Positions 8,533 through 20,788 are shown, numbered from the stretch's first letter. The stretch is 64,000 nt of DNA from Bdellovibrio sp. ZAP7 (GCA_945878405.1 CAMCTJ010000003.1:1-64000), one strand, 5' to 3'. Program-made: numbers and translations. Notes: generated by a model not told the origin, from the letters alone.

Positions 8533-9951
8533 TTACCCTCTCTTTGGCTTAAAGACGTGAATAGCTTTTGAGAACGCAAGCTCAACTGCTTCTGGAAAGG
8601 CTTCGGGAAGTGTTGGGTGCGTATGAATCGTGCGCACTAGGTCTTCCGCTGTCGCTCCCATTTCGATAGCAAGCGTTGCTTCGGCAATGAGATTCGAGGC
8701 TTCGGGACCTACAATGTGAACCCCTATCACTGTCTCATTCTTTTCATTGATGAGGACCTTAAAAAATCCTTGCCCTTCATTGGTGCTGAGCGCTCTGCCA
8801 TTTGCTGCAAACGGGAATTTCCCTACTTTATAAGGAATCCCTTGTTCTTTGGCTTCTTTCTCTGTGAGTCCTGCAGTAGCAATTTCCGGATCCACAAAAA
8901 CGGCCCAGGGGACTGTCTTGTAATCTTTAAATGCTTTTTCACCGCAGATATTCGCGGCCACTAAGAGTCCATCTTGAGTTGCCCGGTGAGCAAGCTGAGG
9001 AGCGCCTGTTACGTCGCCAATCGCCCAAACCCCCGGAACATTTGTTTTTCCCTGGGCATCGGTTGGAAGATTGCCTCGAGAGTCTATTTTGACACCGATT
9101 TTTTCAAGCCCCAGGCCATCTGAGTTCGGCTTTCTACCCACAGAAACAAGGATGGTATCCGCTTCCAGAGTTTTCTTCCCTTCTTTTGTCTCAACTTCTA
9201 AATGGAGAAGGCTTTCCTTAGCGGGATCTTTTTCTTTAAGGCCAAGCGCTTTGGTGCTGGTCAGAATAGTCATTCCCAGCTCGCGCATTTTTTTCTCAAC
9301 CACTTGGACCAACTCTTTCTCAACAGTTGCTAAAAGCTGGTCGAGAGCTTCTACGATGGTTACTTGGGATCCCAGCTTCGCATAGGCCATTCCAATTTCT
9401 AAACCAATAAAGCCACCGCCAATAACGAGAAACTTTTTGGGGAGTTTTTTGAGATCGAGAGCTTGCGTAGAATCTAGGACGTTTTTGCCATTAAATTTAA
9501 GAATGGGGATTTCCACCACTCGAGATCCTGTCGCAATGACAATGTCTTTTGCAGTGATCGTCTCTTTTCCGCTGGAACCTGTGATCTCAAGCGTGTGTGC
9601 ATCTTTAAAGACGGCATTTCCTGAAACAGCTGTCACCCCATTCATTTTGAGAAGGCCTGAAACTCCTTGGGTGAGTTGTTTTACAACTCCGCCTTTCCAA
9701 ACTTGCATTTTTTCCATGTCGAGCTTGGGTGCCGAAGTCTGAATGCCCATCTCATCGAGGTGCTTTAGTTTATTAAACTGGCTTGAAGCGTGAATAAGCG
9801 CTTTTGAGGGAATGCAGCCGACATTTAAACAAACGCCTCCCCACTTGTCTTTTTCAACAATCGCTACTTTTTTTCCTTCTTGTGCAAGTCGGATAGCACA
9901 GGGATACCCTCCAGGACCTGCTCCAATGACAATCGCATCAAATGTTTTCAT
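8533..9951 (-). CDS. lpdA: dihydrolipoyl dehydrogenase (E3)
   Basis: 472 residues. A flavoprotein that reoxidises dihydrolipoamide on E2 and passes electrons to NAD+. It shows the N-terminal FAD motif GAGPGGYPCA, the redox disulfide GGVCLNVGCIPSK (Cys41 and Cys46), the NAD motif GGGFIGLEIG, the second FAD motif VWAIGDVTG, and the C-terminal active-site His-Glu region HTHPTLPEAF supplied to the partner subunit of the homodimer. The start overlaps the E2 stop by four bases (ATGA), which indicates translational coupling. Length and motifs are canonical and nothing is missing. Confidence 0.97.
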   Translation of the reverse strand: MKTFDAIVIGAGPGGYPCAIRLAQEGKKVAIVEKDKWGGVCLNVGCIPSKALIHASSQFNKLKHLDEMGIQTSAPKLDMEKMQVWKGGVVKQLTQGVSGLLKMNGVTAVSGNAVFKDAHTLEITGSSGKETITAKDIVIATGSRVVEIPILKFNGKNVLDSTQALDLKKLPKKFLVIGGGFIGLEIGMAYAKLGSQVTIVEALDQLLATVEKELVQVVEKKMRELGMTILTSTKALGLKEKDPAKESLLHLEVETKEGKKTLEADTILVSVGRKPNSDGLGLEKIGVKIDSRGNLPTDAQGKTNVPGVWAIGDVTGAPQLAHRATQDGLLVAANICGEKAFKDYKTVPWAVFVDPEIATAGLTEKEAKEQGIPYKVGKFPFAANGRALSTNEGQGFFKVLINEKNETVIGVHIVGPEASNLIAEATLAIEMGATAEDLVRTIHTHPTLPEAFPEAVELAFSKAIHVFKPKRG

Positions 9952-11225
9952 GCAAACACCAATCTTGTGGGTTCAGAGAGGAAGAAAACCATTCGGTTCA
10001 TAAAGCGAGCAGCATCGGCGCCATCAACTACTCGGTGATCTACCGAGAGTGACAAGAACATCATGTCTGCAATGGCAATTTGGTCACCCTTTACAACAGG
10101 GCGTTTTCGAATGGCATTCACTCCCAAGATTGCTACTTCAGGATGGTTAATCACCGGTGTTGCAAAAACCCCTCCGATGGATCCCGCGTTAGTAATCGTG
10201 AATGTTCCGCCTTTTAGGTCGTCTAGAGCTACTTTTCCAGTGCGGGCTTTTTCAGCCAGGACCGAAATTTCAGTGGCCAGTTGCCAGATGTTTTTCTGAT
10301 CTGCGTTTTTAATCACAGGAACAATGAGGCCATTGGGCGTATCGGTAGCAATCCCGATATTGTAGTCCCCTTTAAGAACAATCTGTTCTTTTTCGTCATC
10401 CAGACTGGAATTCAAATAGGGGAATTCCTGTAAACAGGGAATGAGGGCTTTAATAATGAAAGGAAGATAACTTAGCTTCACCTCTCGGCGTTTTGCTTCA
10501 TCGAGAACTGAAGCTCTCAGGGCCACGACTGCAGACATGTCCACTTCTTCTACGTAAGTGAAATGCGCGGCCGTGCGCTTTGAGTGTTGCATCGCTTCGG
10601 CAATTTTCTTTCGAACTCCTCGAAGAGGAATCGTTTGAAGAGCGCCTCGCTGGGGAGCGGGCACCGTTTGGAACGTGTGTGGCACCACTGAAGTGCTGCT
10701 AACCGCTGTGTGCGAGGTTCTCGGTGTCGCGGCTTCTTGCCCGGAGGCTGCCATTTGAACATCTTCTTTGGTCACTCGACCATGTAGCCCGGAACCTTTC
10801 ACAGTGCTGATATCTAGATCTAAGTCTCTGGCAAGCTTTCTCGTCGCCGGCGTCGCCAGCACATCAAAAGGTACGGCCTTACTTTTGGTGGTCTCAAGGG
10901 GAGTCACTTCTCGAGCTACCGGCGCTTCTGCTTTTTGCGCTACCTTAGGGGCCGGGGTCGGAGCAGTTTCTGCTTTTTTAACTTCTGCTTTTCCTTCTTC
11001 TCGAATCACAACGAGGACTTTACCCACCTCAATCGTCTCGCCTTCTTTTGCAAAAACGGTTTCGATAGTTCCTGCAATAGGAGAGGGGATTTCAACCGTG
11101 GCTTTGTCAGTCATCACTTCAACCATAGGTTGATCAGCAGCAACTTTTTCACCTTGTTTTACAATCCACTTAACGATTTCACCTTCGTGAATGCCTTCGC
11201 CGATATCAGGTAGTTTAAAGTCCAT
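9948..11225 (-). CDS. 2-oxoacid dehydrogenase E2, dihydrolipoamide acyltransferase
   Basis: 425 residues, preceded by a strong AAGGAG ribosome site. Domain order: one lipoyl domain (residues 1-80, lipoyl lysine Lys41 in the TDKATVE turn), a Pro/Ala linker, a peripheral-subunit-binding domain near 120-155 (ATPATRKLARDL, GLHGRVTKEDV), a second linker, and the catalytic acyltransferase domain ending with SVDHRVVDGADAARF, which contains the catalytic His and Asp. A single lipoyl domain and this layout are typical of Gram-positive-type pyruvate or branched-chain complexes rather than the three-domain E. coli type. The enzyme forms the core onto which E1 (two genes upstream) and E3 (downstream) assemble. 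Confidence 0.95.
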   Translation of the reverse strand: MDFKLPDIGEGIHEGEIVKWIVKQGEKVAADQPMVEVMTDKATVEIPSPIAGTIETVFAKEGETIEVGKVLVVIREEGKAEVKKAETAPTPAPKVAQKAEAPVAREVTPLETTKSKAVPFDVLATPATRKLARDLDLDISTVKGSGLHGRVTKEDVQMAASGQEAATPRTSHTAVSSTSVVPHTFQTVPAPQRGALQTIPLRGVRKKIAEAMQHSKRTAAHFTYVEEVDMSAVVALRASVLDEAKRREVKLSYLPFIIKALIPCLQEFPYLNSSLDDEKEQIVLKGDYNIGIATDTPNGLIVPVIKNADQKNIWQLATEISVLAEKARTGKVALDDLKGGTFTITNAGSIGGVFATPVINHPEVAILGVNAIRKRPVVKGDQIAIADMMFLSLSVDHRVVDGADAARFMNRMVFFLSEPTRLVFA

Positions 11226-11240
11226 GGTGTTTCTCCTTAA

Positions 11241-12215
11241 CTAAAAGTTTTTCACTTTCCCAACCGCTAGAGCTACTCGCTCTGGATCAGGAAGATAAAT
11301 GTGTTCTAATGTGTAGGGAAAAGGCGTATCGAGCCCTGTCACTCGAACAATGGGTGCTTCAAGTGATAAAATGGCTTCTTCAGAAATCAGAGCACTAATT
11401 TCTGCTCCAAATCCGCATGTCTTTTGGGCTTCGTGAACAATGACAACTCTACCGGTTTTTCGAACGGATTCGAGAATCGTCTCTTCGTCTAACGGCACCA
11501 GCGTTCTGACGTCTATCACTTCGCAATCAGCCCCTCGCGGCTCACACAGCTCGGCAGCTTTTAAACAAACCGGCACCATGGCTCCCCAAGCAATCAGGGT
11601 GACGTCTTTTCCGGGCCGCACCACTTGGGCTTTTCCAATTTCAACCGTGTAAGCTTCCTCAGGGACTTCCCCTTTCACCGATCGATAAAGCCGTTTGGGT
11701 TCCATAAAGAGGACCGGATCGGGATCTCGAATGGCTGCAATCAAAAGCCCCTTGGTGTCATACGGGTTTGATGGGATCACCACTTTGAGTCCCGCGGTGT
11801 GAGCAAAGTAGGTTTCGCCACTCTGAGAGTGGTAGTGTCCACCTTTAATCCCACCGCCATAGGGAGTACGAATAACCATGGGGCACTTAAAACCGCCGCC
11901 ACTTCGGTAACGAAGTTTAGCAACTTCACTCACGATCTGATCAAACGCCGGAAAAATAAAATCCATGAATTGAATTTCAGGTACTGGCTTCATTCCATTC
12001 ACAGCCATCCCACAGGCAAGACCAATGATGCCGCTCTCAGCAAGCGGTGTGTCCATCACTCGTTCTTCCCCGAATTCTTTTTGAAGACCTTCCGTTGCTC
12101 GAAAAACTCCACCGTTGAGACCCACATCTTCTCCCATTAATACCACTCGCGGATCGAGGGTCATTTCGGTAAGAAGCGCATCTCTAACTGCTTGTACTAA
12201 TGTTAAATTCGCCAT
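11241..12215 (-). CDS. 2-oxoacid dehydrogenase E1 beta subunit
   Basis: 324 residues, the usual size of the transketolase-like beta chain. Recognisable segments are LMGEDVGLNGGVFRATEGL, the DTPLAESGIIGLACGMA motif containing the conserved catalytic Glu, HSQSGETYFAHTAGLKVVIPS, and the C-terminal transketolase domain from about residue 190 (GKDVTLIAWGAMV). With the alpha chain it forms the alpha2beta2 thiamine-diphosphate enzyme that decarboxylates the 2-oxoacid. It follows the alpha gene after nine bases and is followed by E2 after 15, so E1alpha, E1beta, E2 and E3 form one operon. The GVFRATEGL pattern is closest to Gram-positive PdhB, but branched-chain enzymes look similar. Confidence 0.95.
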   Translation of the reverse strand: MANLTLVQAVRDALLTEMTLDPRVVLMGEDVGLNGGVFRATEGLQKEFGEERVMDTPLAESGIIGLACGMAVNGMKPVPEIQFMDFIFPAFDQIVSEVAKLRYRSGGGFKCPMVIRTPYGGGIKGGHYHSQSGETYFAHTAGLKVVIPSNPYDTKGLLIAAIRDPDPVLFMEPKRLYRSVKGEVPEEAYTVEIGKAQVVRPGKDVTLIAWGAMVPVCLKAAELCEPRGADCEVIDVRTLVPLDEETILESVRKTGRVVIVHEAQKTCGFGAEISALISEEAILSLEAPIVRVTGLDTPFPYTLEHIYLPDPERVALAVGKVKNF

Positions 12216-12224
12216 AAAAATTCC

Positions 12225-13412
12225 TTAAAGTGGGAATGCCTCGCTGGTGTTTTCAAATTTCCCTCGAAGCTCTTGCTCTTTTTGAAGGGCTTCTTTTTGC
12301 CTGAGAAGCTGGGCCGTTGGGTGTTCGTAGACATCTTCAAAAAGCGTTTCAATGCCAGGAAGTGGTTCCTTTTCTGCTTTTTCAACCGCTTCCGCCAAAG
12401 CCGCTTTCAGTTCTTTTTCCAACTCTTCCTGTTTTTTCTGATCCCAAAGCTTCTTTGCTTCTAAATACTGTCGAAATCTCTGAATGGGATCTCGCTTTGC
12501 CCAAGCATCAAACATTTTGGAGTCTCGATATCGAGTGGGATCATCCGACGAAGAGTGGGGACCCATTCGGAACGTCACACATTCAATAAGCGTTGGGCCT
12601 TCTCCGCGCCGGGCCCGATCAACGGCTTCTTGCGTAGCTGAATAAACTGCTAGGACATCGTTTCCGTCGACCGCAATTCCGGGCATTCCATAGCCTATGG
12701 CCTTATCAGCAATTCGTTCGGCTGCAGTCTGTTTGGAAGTAGGAACAGAAATCGCAAACTGGTTATTAGTACAAATAAAAACCGTTGGTGTTTTCATCAC
12801 GCCAGCAAAAGTAAGGCCCGTGTGAAAATCATTTTCGGAAGTTCCGCCATCTCCAAAATAGGTGATAGCGACATCTTTTTCTTTTCGCAGTTTCGAAGCA
12901 AGCGATGCGCCTACGGCCTGAATCACCTGAGTTGAAATGGGACTCGAAACACTGAACAAACGCAAATCAGAAAAGCTGTAGTGATTCGGCATCTGTCTGC
13001 CTTTACAAACATCGCTCGCATTTCCCCAAAGATTACAAAGCATATCGAAGAGGCTTGCTCCCCGAGAAATAAAAACGCCCGGTTCGCGGTAGCTAGGAAA
13101 AATCCAGTCGTTCTGTTTAAGGGCGGCCACTGTTCCGATTTGAATCGCTTCCTGCCCAAAAGAGGGAACATAAAAACCAATGCGCCCTTGGCGTTGCAAA
13201 AGCATGCCTCGCTCATCATAAAAGCGGGTCATCTGCATTTGGCGATACATGCGAAGCAAAACTTCTTTTGAAAGTTTTGGCTCTACTTTCTGATTAGGCC
13301 GATTGGCCTCATCCAAAACTCGGAAACAGTCAGCGCGTAACACAGACGGTGCTTTCGCATTCCCGTTTGAACCGATTTTCTTCCTCTTAGACTTCGAGTG
13401 TTTTTCCAGCAC
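12225..13412 (-). CDS. 2-oxoacid dehydrogenase E1 alpha subunit (pyruvate or branched-chain)
   Basis: 395 residues from a GTG start that overlaps the lipA 3' end by 26 bases; a later start inside the basic N-terminal ~25 residues is possible. The thiamine-diphosphate motif is GDGGTSENDFHTGLTFAGVMKTPTVFICTNN (here GDGG...NN). Other family segments are FYVPSFGQEAIQ, FPSYREPG and GMPGIAVDGND. The loop RMGPHSSSDDPTRYRD resembles the phosphorylation-loop region of branched-chain 2-oxoacid dehydrogenases (HSTSDD) as much as that of pyruvate dehydrogenase, so the substrate cannot be fixed from sequence reading alone. The gene begins the E1alpha-E1beta-E2-E3 set directly after lipoyl synthase. Confidence 0.93.
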   Translation of the reverse strand: MLEKHSKSKRKKIGSNGNAKAPSVLRADCFRVLDEANRPNQKVEPKLSKEVLLRMYRQMQMTRFYDERGMLLQRQGRIGFYVPSFGQEAIQIGTVAALKQNDWIFPSYREPGVFISRGASLFDMLCNLWGNASDVCKGRQMPNHYSFSDLRLFSVSSPISTQVIQAVGASLASKLRKEKDVAITYFGDGGTSENDFHTGLTFAGVMKTPTVFICTNNQFAISVPTSKQTAAERIADKAIGYGMPGIAVDGNDVLAVYSATQEAVDRARRGEGPTLIECVTFRMGPHSSSDDPTRYRDSKMFDAWAKRDPIQRFRQYLEAKKLWDQKKQEELEKELKAALAEAVEKAEKEPLPGIETLFEDVYEHPTAQLLRQKEALQKEQELRGKFENTSEAFPL

Positions 13413-14289
13413 GAATTAACCCCTCCAAAAATTTTTCACCTGCTCGATAGGAACTTCTCACCAGCGGCCCCGAAGGACAGCAGAGAAACCCTCGCTTAAG
13501 ACCTTCTTGTTCAAGCTCGTTAAACACTGTGGGATGAATATATTCCTCGACGGGCAAGTGCCAGTCGGTGGGTCTTAAGTATTGTCCCAATGTCACAACG
13601 GCTACATCAATTGCTCGCAAATCATCCATGGCTTTCACAACTTCTTCCGGCTTTTCTCCGAGCCCCAGCATAATGGATGACTTGGTATAAACTTTAGGAT
13701 TTAGCTTTTTTATTTTATCCAGCACATTCAAAGACATTTGGTAGTCGCATCGCCCATCGCGAACTTTTTTAGTTAGCCGTTCCACTGTCTCAACATTGTG
13801 GGCAATGACTTCAGCGCCACAAAAAGCCACCCGCTTAAGAGCTGCTTCATCTTCTAAAAAGTCCGGGATTAAAATTTCAACGATGGTTTCTGGGGATGCT
13901 TTCTTAATCGCTTCCACAGTGCGCGCAAAATGATCGGCTCCGCCATCTGGGAGATCGTCTCTGTCGACAGAAGTCAGAACAACATATTTTAATTTTAAGA
14001 CACCCAGAGCTTTGGCAACTTTTTCGGGCTCGTCATGATCTAAAAGGCTCTTTGGATTTCCTGTTTTGACATGACAGAATTTACAGCCGCGAGTGCAGGT
14101 ATCGCCCATGAGCATCAGGGTTGCAGTACCTCCACCCCAGCACTCAGCCATATTCGGGCATCTCGCTTCTTCGCAAACTGTGTGCAGCTTTAAACTTTTC
14201 ACCAGTTCTTTGATCTCAGCAAACGCTTCACCACCCGGGGGGCGAATCTTTAACCAATCTGGTTTTTGTGCTGTTTGTAGAACCGGCAT
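13387..14289 (-). CDS. lipA: lipoyl synthase LipA
   Basis: 300 residues from the ATG at 14289 (MPVLQ, then KPDWLKIRPPGG, the usual family beginning); an upstream in-frame TTG at 14328 is possible but lacks a ribosome site. LipA is a radical SAM enzyme with two [4Fe-4S] clusters that inserts two sulfurs into protein-bound octanoate. The auxiliary-cluster motif CEEARCPNMAEC and the radical SAM motif CTRGCKFC are both present. Also seen are VLTSVDRDDLPDGGA and the late Arg-Ser-Ser segment (LVRSSYRAGE) that provides the Ser ligand to the auxiliary cluster. It lies between queE and the 2-oxoacid dehydrogenase genes. Confidence 0.96.
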   Translation of the reverse strand: MPVLQTAQKPDWLKIRPPGGEAFAEIKELVKSLKLHTVCEEARCPNMAECWGGGTATLMLMGDTCTRGCKFCHVKTGNPKSLLDHDEPEKVAKALGVLKLKYVVLTSVDRDDLPDGGADHFARTVEAIKKASPETIVEILIPDFLEDEAALKRVAFCGAEVIAHNVETVERLTKKVRDGRCDYQMSLNVLDKIKKLNPKVYTKSSIMLGLGEKPEEVVKAMDDLRAIDVAVVTLGQYLRPTDWHLPVEEYIHPTVFNELEQEGLKRGFLCCPSGPLVRSSYRAGEKFLEGLIRAGKTLEV

Positions 14290-14344
14290 AATCCCATGAT
14301 TTCTAATGGAAAAGAGGCGTTCCGGCAAGAAATGGGTAGGGCCC

Positions 14345-14979
14345 TCAAACCCCGCGCTCGTTGGGTCCCCAAATTTCTTTATGAAGCTGAATCTGCATCG
14401 TAACGGGGGCTTTGGAATCTAAAATCCAATGAGCCAATTCCTGAGGTTTTACTTTGCCATGAACGGGCGAATACAGAATATGGCATTTCTCCTCAAGCGA
14501 ATGGTCCCGACAGACTTTTAAGGCCCAATCGAAATCGGCTTTTGAGGCAACCACAAACTTAAACTGGTCATGGGGACGAACCAAAGACAGGTTTTCCCAC
14601 GCCATGCTTTCGCTTTCCCCACTATCTGGGCATTTGACATCGACCACTTTGACCACGTCTAAAGGCACCTCTTTTATTGAAAAACTGCCGTTGGTTTCCA
14701 AAGAAACGGTATAGTTTTCTGCGAGTAGAGCCCTCATTAGCTCAATACTCCCTTTTTGTCCCAGCGGCTCTCCGCCAGTCAAACAGACGTACTTAGCGCC
14801 GAAGCTTTTCACTTTTTCTAAGATCTGGGGAACGGTCATTACCGAACCTTCCCAGTAAGAATATTTGGTGTCACACCAAGTACAACGCAGATTGCAGGTA
14901 GCCGTTCTGACAAAAACGGTGGGCTTTCCAGCAAGAAGGCTTTCGCCCTGAATGCTAAAAAAGATTTCGTTGATCTTAA

Positions 14980-14983
<4 letters not shown>
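14345..14983 (-). CDS. queE: 7-carboxy-7-deazaguanine synthase QueE
   Basis: 212 residues. A radical SAM enzyme that contracts the pterin ring of 6-carboxytetrahydropterin to form the 7-deazaguanine core of queuosine. Evidence: the N-terminal EIFFSIQGESLLAGKPTVFVR, the radical SAM cluster motif CNLRCTWC (CxxxCxxC), DTKYSYWEG, VCLTGGEPL, the SLETNGS strand and the late QIQLHKEIWG region. It overlaps atpC by four bases (ATGA), so it is translated from the end of the ATP synthase operon, an unusual place for a tRNA-modification gene. No other queuosine gene is seen nearby. Confidence 0.93.
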
Positions 14984-17689
<2,706 letters not shown>

Positions 17690-17692
17690 GAA

Positions 17693-19201
17693 TCACGCAA
17701 AGTTAGCTGTGTACTCCGTGAAAGCTTTTTCAAGAACTGGTTTTAGTTCGTCATCAATTGCTTTCTTTGTTTTGAGTGTTTCAAAAACTTTTGGATATTT
17801 TTGTTCCACAAACTCGTAAGCGCCCTTTTCATAATCAGACACTCTGTCGGTGGGGATCTTATCCAAGAATCCAGCATTGGCAGCCCAGATGATCATCACT
17901 TGTTTTTCAACCGGGAGCGGCTGGTACTGGCCTTGTTTCAAAATGGCCACCATGCGCTCACCTCGAGTCAGCTGATCTTGTGTTGCTTTATCAAGGTCTG
18001 ATCCGAACTGAGCAAAAGCTGCCATCGCTCGGTATTGGGCCATTGCCAACCGCAAGCTTCCAGCAACTTGTTTCATCGCTTTGATTTGCGCGCTACCACC
18101 CACACGAGAAACTGAAATACCTACGTTAATCGCAGGTCGAACCCCCGAATAGAACAAGTCGGTATCCAGAAAGATCTGTCCGTCGGTGATCGAAATCACG
18201 TTTGTAGGAATGTAAGCAGAAACGTCTCCCGCTTGAGTTTCAATAATAGGTAGAGCAGTTAAGCTTCCGCCGCCTTCTGCATCGCTCAGCTTTGCAGCTC
18301 GCTCTAACAATCGGCTATGAAGGTAGAATACGTCTCCAGGATAAGCTTCGCGTCCGGGTGGACGTCTCAAAAGCAAGGACAATTCACGATACGCTTGAGC
18401 TTGCTTGGTCAAATCGTCATAAACAATCAGCGCGTGCTTGCCATTATCACGGAACCACTCGCCCATCGTCACGCCCGTGTAGGCTGCAATGTATTGGAGA
18501 GGCGCTTTCTCAGCCGCCGTTGCCGCAACCACAATGGTGTAGTTCATGGCGCCAGCAGTTCTTAATTTTTCTACCACTTGGGCAACTGTTGAAGCTTTTT
18601 GTCCGATAGCCACGTAGATACAAAATACATCCTGACCTTTTTGGTTGATGATCGTATCCACTGCGACTGCCGTTTTTCCAGTTTGTCGGTCGCCAATGAT
18701 GAGCTCTCGCTGGCCCCGACCAATCGGAATCATCGCATCGATAGCTTTAATTCCAGTTTGAAGTGGCTCTTTCACGGATTGTCTTTTGACGATCCCTGGA
18801 GCTTTCACTTCGACGTTTCGATTTTCTTTAGATTCAATTGGTCCCATTCCGTCGACGGGCATACCGAGTGCGTTTACCACTCGACCAACCATTCCCATTC
18901 CGACTGGAACCTGAAGAATTCGACCTGTTCTTTTGACCGTATCTCCTTCGCGGATGCCGGTAACTTCACCGAACACAGCAACCCCGACTCCGTCCTCTTC
19001 GAGGTTCAGAATAAGGCCCATGACTCCGCCAGGAAACTCCACCATTTCTCCGGCCATGGCTCCTTGGAGTCCATAGATTTTCGCTACGCCGTCCCCCACG
19101 TTGAGAACAGTTCCTGTCTCGGCGACTTTGACTTCGCGATCAAATTCTTCAATTCGCTTTCGAATAATCTGACTGATTTCATCCGCTCGTATTTGCTGCA
19201 T
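17693..19201 (-). CDS. atpA: ATP synthase alpha subunit
   Basis: 502 residues. The non-catalytic nucleotide-binding subunit of F1. Its P-loop is GDRQTGKTA, followed by the alpha signature region ([14 protein letters not shown]) and the C-terminal helical domain. The first residues ([20 protein letters not shown]) form the N-terminal helix that binds the delta subunit at the top of the head. Its ATG shares one base with the atpH stop, consistent with tight coupling of the F1 genes. Canonical length and motifs. Confidence 0.98.
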   Translation of the reverse strand: MQQIRADEISQIIRKRIEEFDREVKVAETGTVLNVGDGVAKIYGLQGAMAGEMVEFPGGVMGLILNLEEDGVGVAVFGEVTGIREGDTVKRTGRILQVPVGMGMVGRVVNALGMPVDGMGPIESKENRNVEVKAPGIVKRQSVKEPLQTGIKAIDAMIPIGRGQRELIIGDRQTGKTAVAVDTIINQKGQDVFCIYVAIGQKASTVAQVVEKLRTAGAMNYTIVVAATAAEKAPLQYIAAYTGVTMGEWFRDNGKHALIVYDDLTKQAQAYRELSLLLRRPPGREAYPGDVFYLHSRLLERAAKLSDAEGGGSLTALPIIETQAGDVSAYIPTNVISITDGQIFLDTDLFYSGVRPAINVGISVSRVGGSAQIKAMKQVAGSLRLAMAQYRAMAAFAQFGSDLDKATQDQLTRGERMVAILKQGQYQPLPVEKQVMIIWAANAGFLDKIPTDRVSDYEKGAYEFVEQKYPKVFETLKTKKAIDDELKPVLEKAFTEYTANFA

Positions 19202-19752
19202 TAGAGGTGACCTCCCATAAGCTTTTCTTCCATTTTTTCAAGCCAACCAGACAGCGTCCCGTCATAGGTTCTGCCAGCCGCCGTGACTCGAAGCCCTCCC
19301 AAGAGAGTGGGATCCAAACTATATTTGGCTTCGACTTTTTTTCCTAAAATCTTTGCAAATTGGTCTTCGACTTTTTTTCGATCGTCTGCTTTTAGCTCTT
19401 CAGCGCTTTCAACTTCTAAAGAAGCAATTTCTGCTGCTTCAAGGGCTAGCTGGTGCAACCGCTCAGCAACGGATTCGGTAATTAAAATTCTTCGATTTTC
19501 TGCAAGAACCGCCAAAACACGAATGGCGTTTTCGGACAGCCCTTGTTTCTGGGCAACATCTTTTACCACGAGCCCTCGATCGGAAGTTGAAAAAGCCTCG
19601 TTGGTTAATGCTATTTGCAGTTCTGGGTTTTCAGAGAGCGCTTTTGCAAAAACTTTTAATTCGGCAGAAACCTCTCCCGCCTTCTTGGCGTCGCCCAAGA
19701 AATCAAATGCCGCTTTGGCGTATCTTAATGTAGCTCGATCAACCTTTGCCAT
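19201..19752 (-). CDS. atpH: ATP synthase delta subunit
   Basis: 183 residues from the ATG at 19752 ([18 protein letters not shown]), which matches the family's usual start; a longer in-frame reading upstream lies inside atpF and is rejected. Delta links the peripheral b/b' stalk to the top of the alpha/beta head. The N-terminal helical bundle ([34 protein letters not shown]) and the C-terminal segment ([28 protein letters not shown]) agree with the OSCP/delta family. Start and the atpF end overlap by 14 bases. Confidence 0.94.
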   Translation of the reverse strand: MAKVDRATLRYAKAAFDFLGDAKKAGEVSAELKVFAKALSENPELQIALTNEAFSTSDRGLVVKDVAQKQGLSENAIRVLAVLAENRRILITESVAERLHQLALEAAEIASLEVESAEELKADDRKKVEDQFAKILGKKVEAKYSLDPTLLGGLRVTAAGRTYDGTLSGWLEKMEEKLMGGHL

Positions 19753-20218
19753 GACCCACCAATGTAATGTACTCGCTGACCAACTTTTCTTTATCTTTCC
19801 CTTCAAGCTGGTCGCTTAAATATTTTTCGGCCAGAGTCACGCTGCGCTCACAGATTTCTTTCTGAAGAGCTTCTTTCTTCTTCTGAAGCTCGCCCTGTCC
19901 GAGCAGCTCCCCGTCTTTTACAATTCGGGTGCTTTCTAATTTTGCGGCTTCTAGCGTCTTTTCTCGATGTCGTTCCAAAGTTGCCTTGGCATCTTCTCTC
20001 AGCTGTCTCGCATGTGCTTCCTGATGAGTAGAATTCTCTTGGGCCTTAGTAAACTGGGCGATCACGTCTTTGGATTCTTTTTCTGCTTCGTCGATGAGTT
20101 TTTTAATCTCTTCAGACCGGGCAGCCAAAAATGTTTTGAATGGTTTTCTTCCAAAAAACCCGAGGAAACCCACCATGACTGTGAAGTTAACTACTTGTGG
20201 TAATACGTCAGCGCCCAT
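19739..20218 (-). CDS. atpF: ATP synthase b subunit
   Basis: 159 residues. An N-terminal membrane segment (PQVVNFTVMVGFLGFFG) is followed by a long, highly charged helix with Lys/Glu/Ala/Gln repeats, the plan of the F0 peripheral-stalk b subunit. The FFGRKPFKTFLAARSEEIKKLIDEAE stretch, here in shorter pieces, is the typical hinge after the membrane helix. Two b-type genes lie in tandem (this and the next one upstream), so the stalk is probably a b/b' heterodimer, as in photosynthetic bacteria and several delta-proteobacterial groups, rather than a b2 homodimer. Confidence 0.92.
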   Translation of the reverse strand: MGADVLPQVVNFTVMVGFLGFFGRKPFKTFLAARSEEIKKLIDEAEKESKDVIAQFTKAQENSTHQEAHARQLREDAKATLERHREKTLEAAKLESTRIVKDGELLGQGELQKKKEALQKEICERSVTLAEKYLSDQLEGKDKEKLVSEYITLVGHGKG

Positions 20219-20715
20219 TAGAGTGTCTCTTCAATTTCTTTTTTCGCAACGACACCAGCCGAGGAAATCGTCACTTTTTTGCCTGTCAGTTTTGCCACGA
20301 TCTTACTTGAATAATCTCCTACCAAGGGAAGGAGTTCTTTCTTTGCAATGTCGAGTTGTTCCTCTGCTGCTTTTCGAGAAGCGGCTAATTCTTTTGCAAC
20401 TTTGTTTCGCGCTTCTTCAATGAGGGCTCTTTCTTCGTCTGCGACTTTCTTTTTTTCTTCGTCTAGCCAGTGAGCCACTTCCTTGCGTTGTATTTTCATG
20501 AACGCATCGTATTCAGTCTGAAGTTTTTCAGCTTGGACTTTTTGTTGGGCAGACTTTTCTTTTAAATCTGTGGATTTCGCATTTCGCGCACGAACTAATT
20601 CCAAGTAGGGCTGGAACAAAACTTTGTTGAGCACGCCGTAGCTGGCAAAGAAAATTCCTAATTCGATTCCCACTTGAGTGGGGAATAAATTTAAGTCCGG
20701 GTTTAAATCGATCAC
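20218..20715 (-). CDS. ATP synthase b' subunit
   Basis: 165 residues from a GTG start with an AGAAGG ribosome site. One N-terminal membrane helix (QVGIELGIFFASYGVLNKVLF) precedes PYLELVRARNAKS and a long charged coiled coil. It is the first gene of the F1/stalk operon b'-b-delta-alpha-gamma-beta-epsilon and shares one base with the b gene. Which of the two tandem genes is b and which is b' is a convention; both have the same architecture. Subunits a and c are not here but at 41487-42569, so the membrane and soluble parts are encoded more than 20 kb apart. Confidence 0.9.
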   Translation of the reverse strand: MIDLNPDLNLFPTQVGIELGIFFASYGVLNKVLFQPYLELVRARNAKSTDLKEKSAQQKVQAEKLQTEYDAFMKIQRKEVAHWLDEEKKKVADEERALIEEARNKVAKELAASRKAAEEQLDIAKKELLPLVGDYSSKIVAKLTGKKVTISSAGVVAKKEIEETL

Positions 20716-20755
20716 GTCGGGACCTTCTTGATTTAATTTGCAAATTTGCTCAGCT

Positions 20756-20784
20756 TAGTTAGCAGTGGGGAAGGGGGGTGTCAA
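20756..20784 (-). promoter_or_regulatory. candidate promoter of the ATP synthase F1 operon
   Basis: A perfect TTGACA (20779-20784 on the minus strand) lies 17 bases before TAACTA (20756-20761), a weak -10. The predicted transcript would start about 35 bases before the b' start codon. The -35 match is exact; the -10 match is poor, so the assignment is tentative. Confidence 0.45.
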
Positions 20785-20788
20785 GGTG

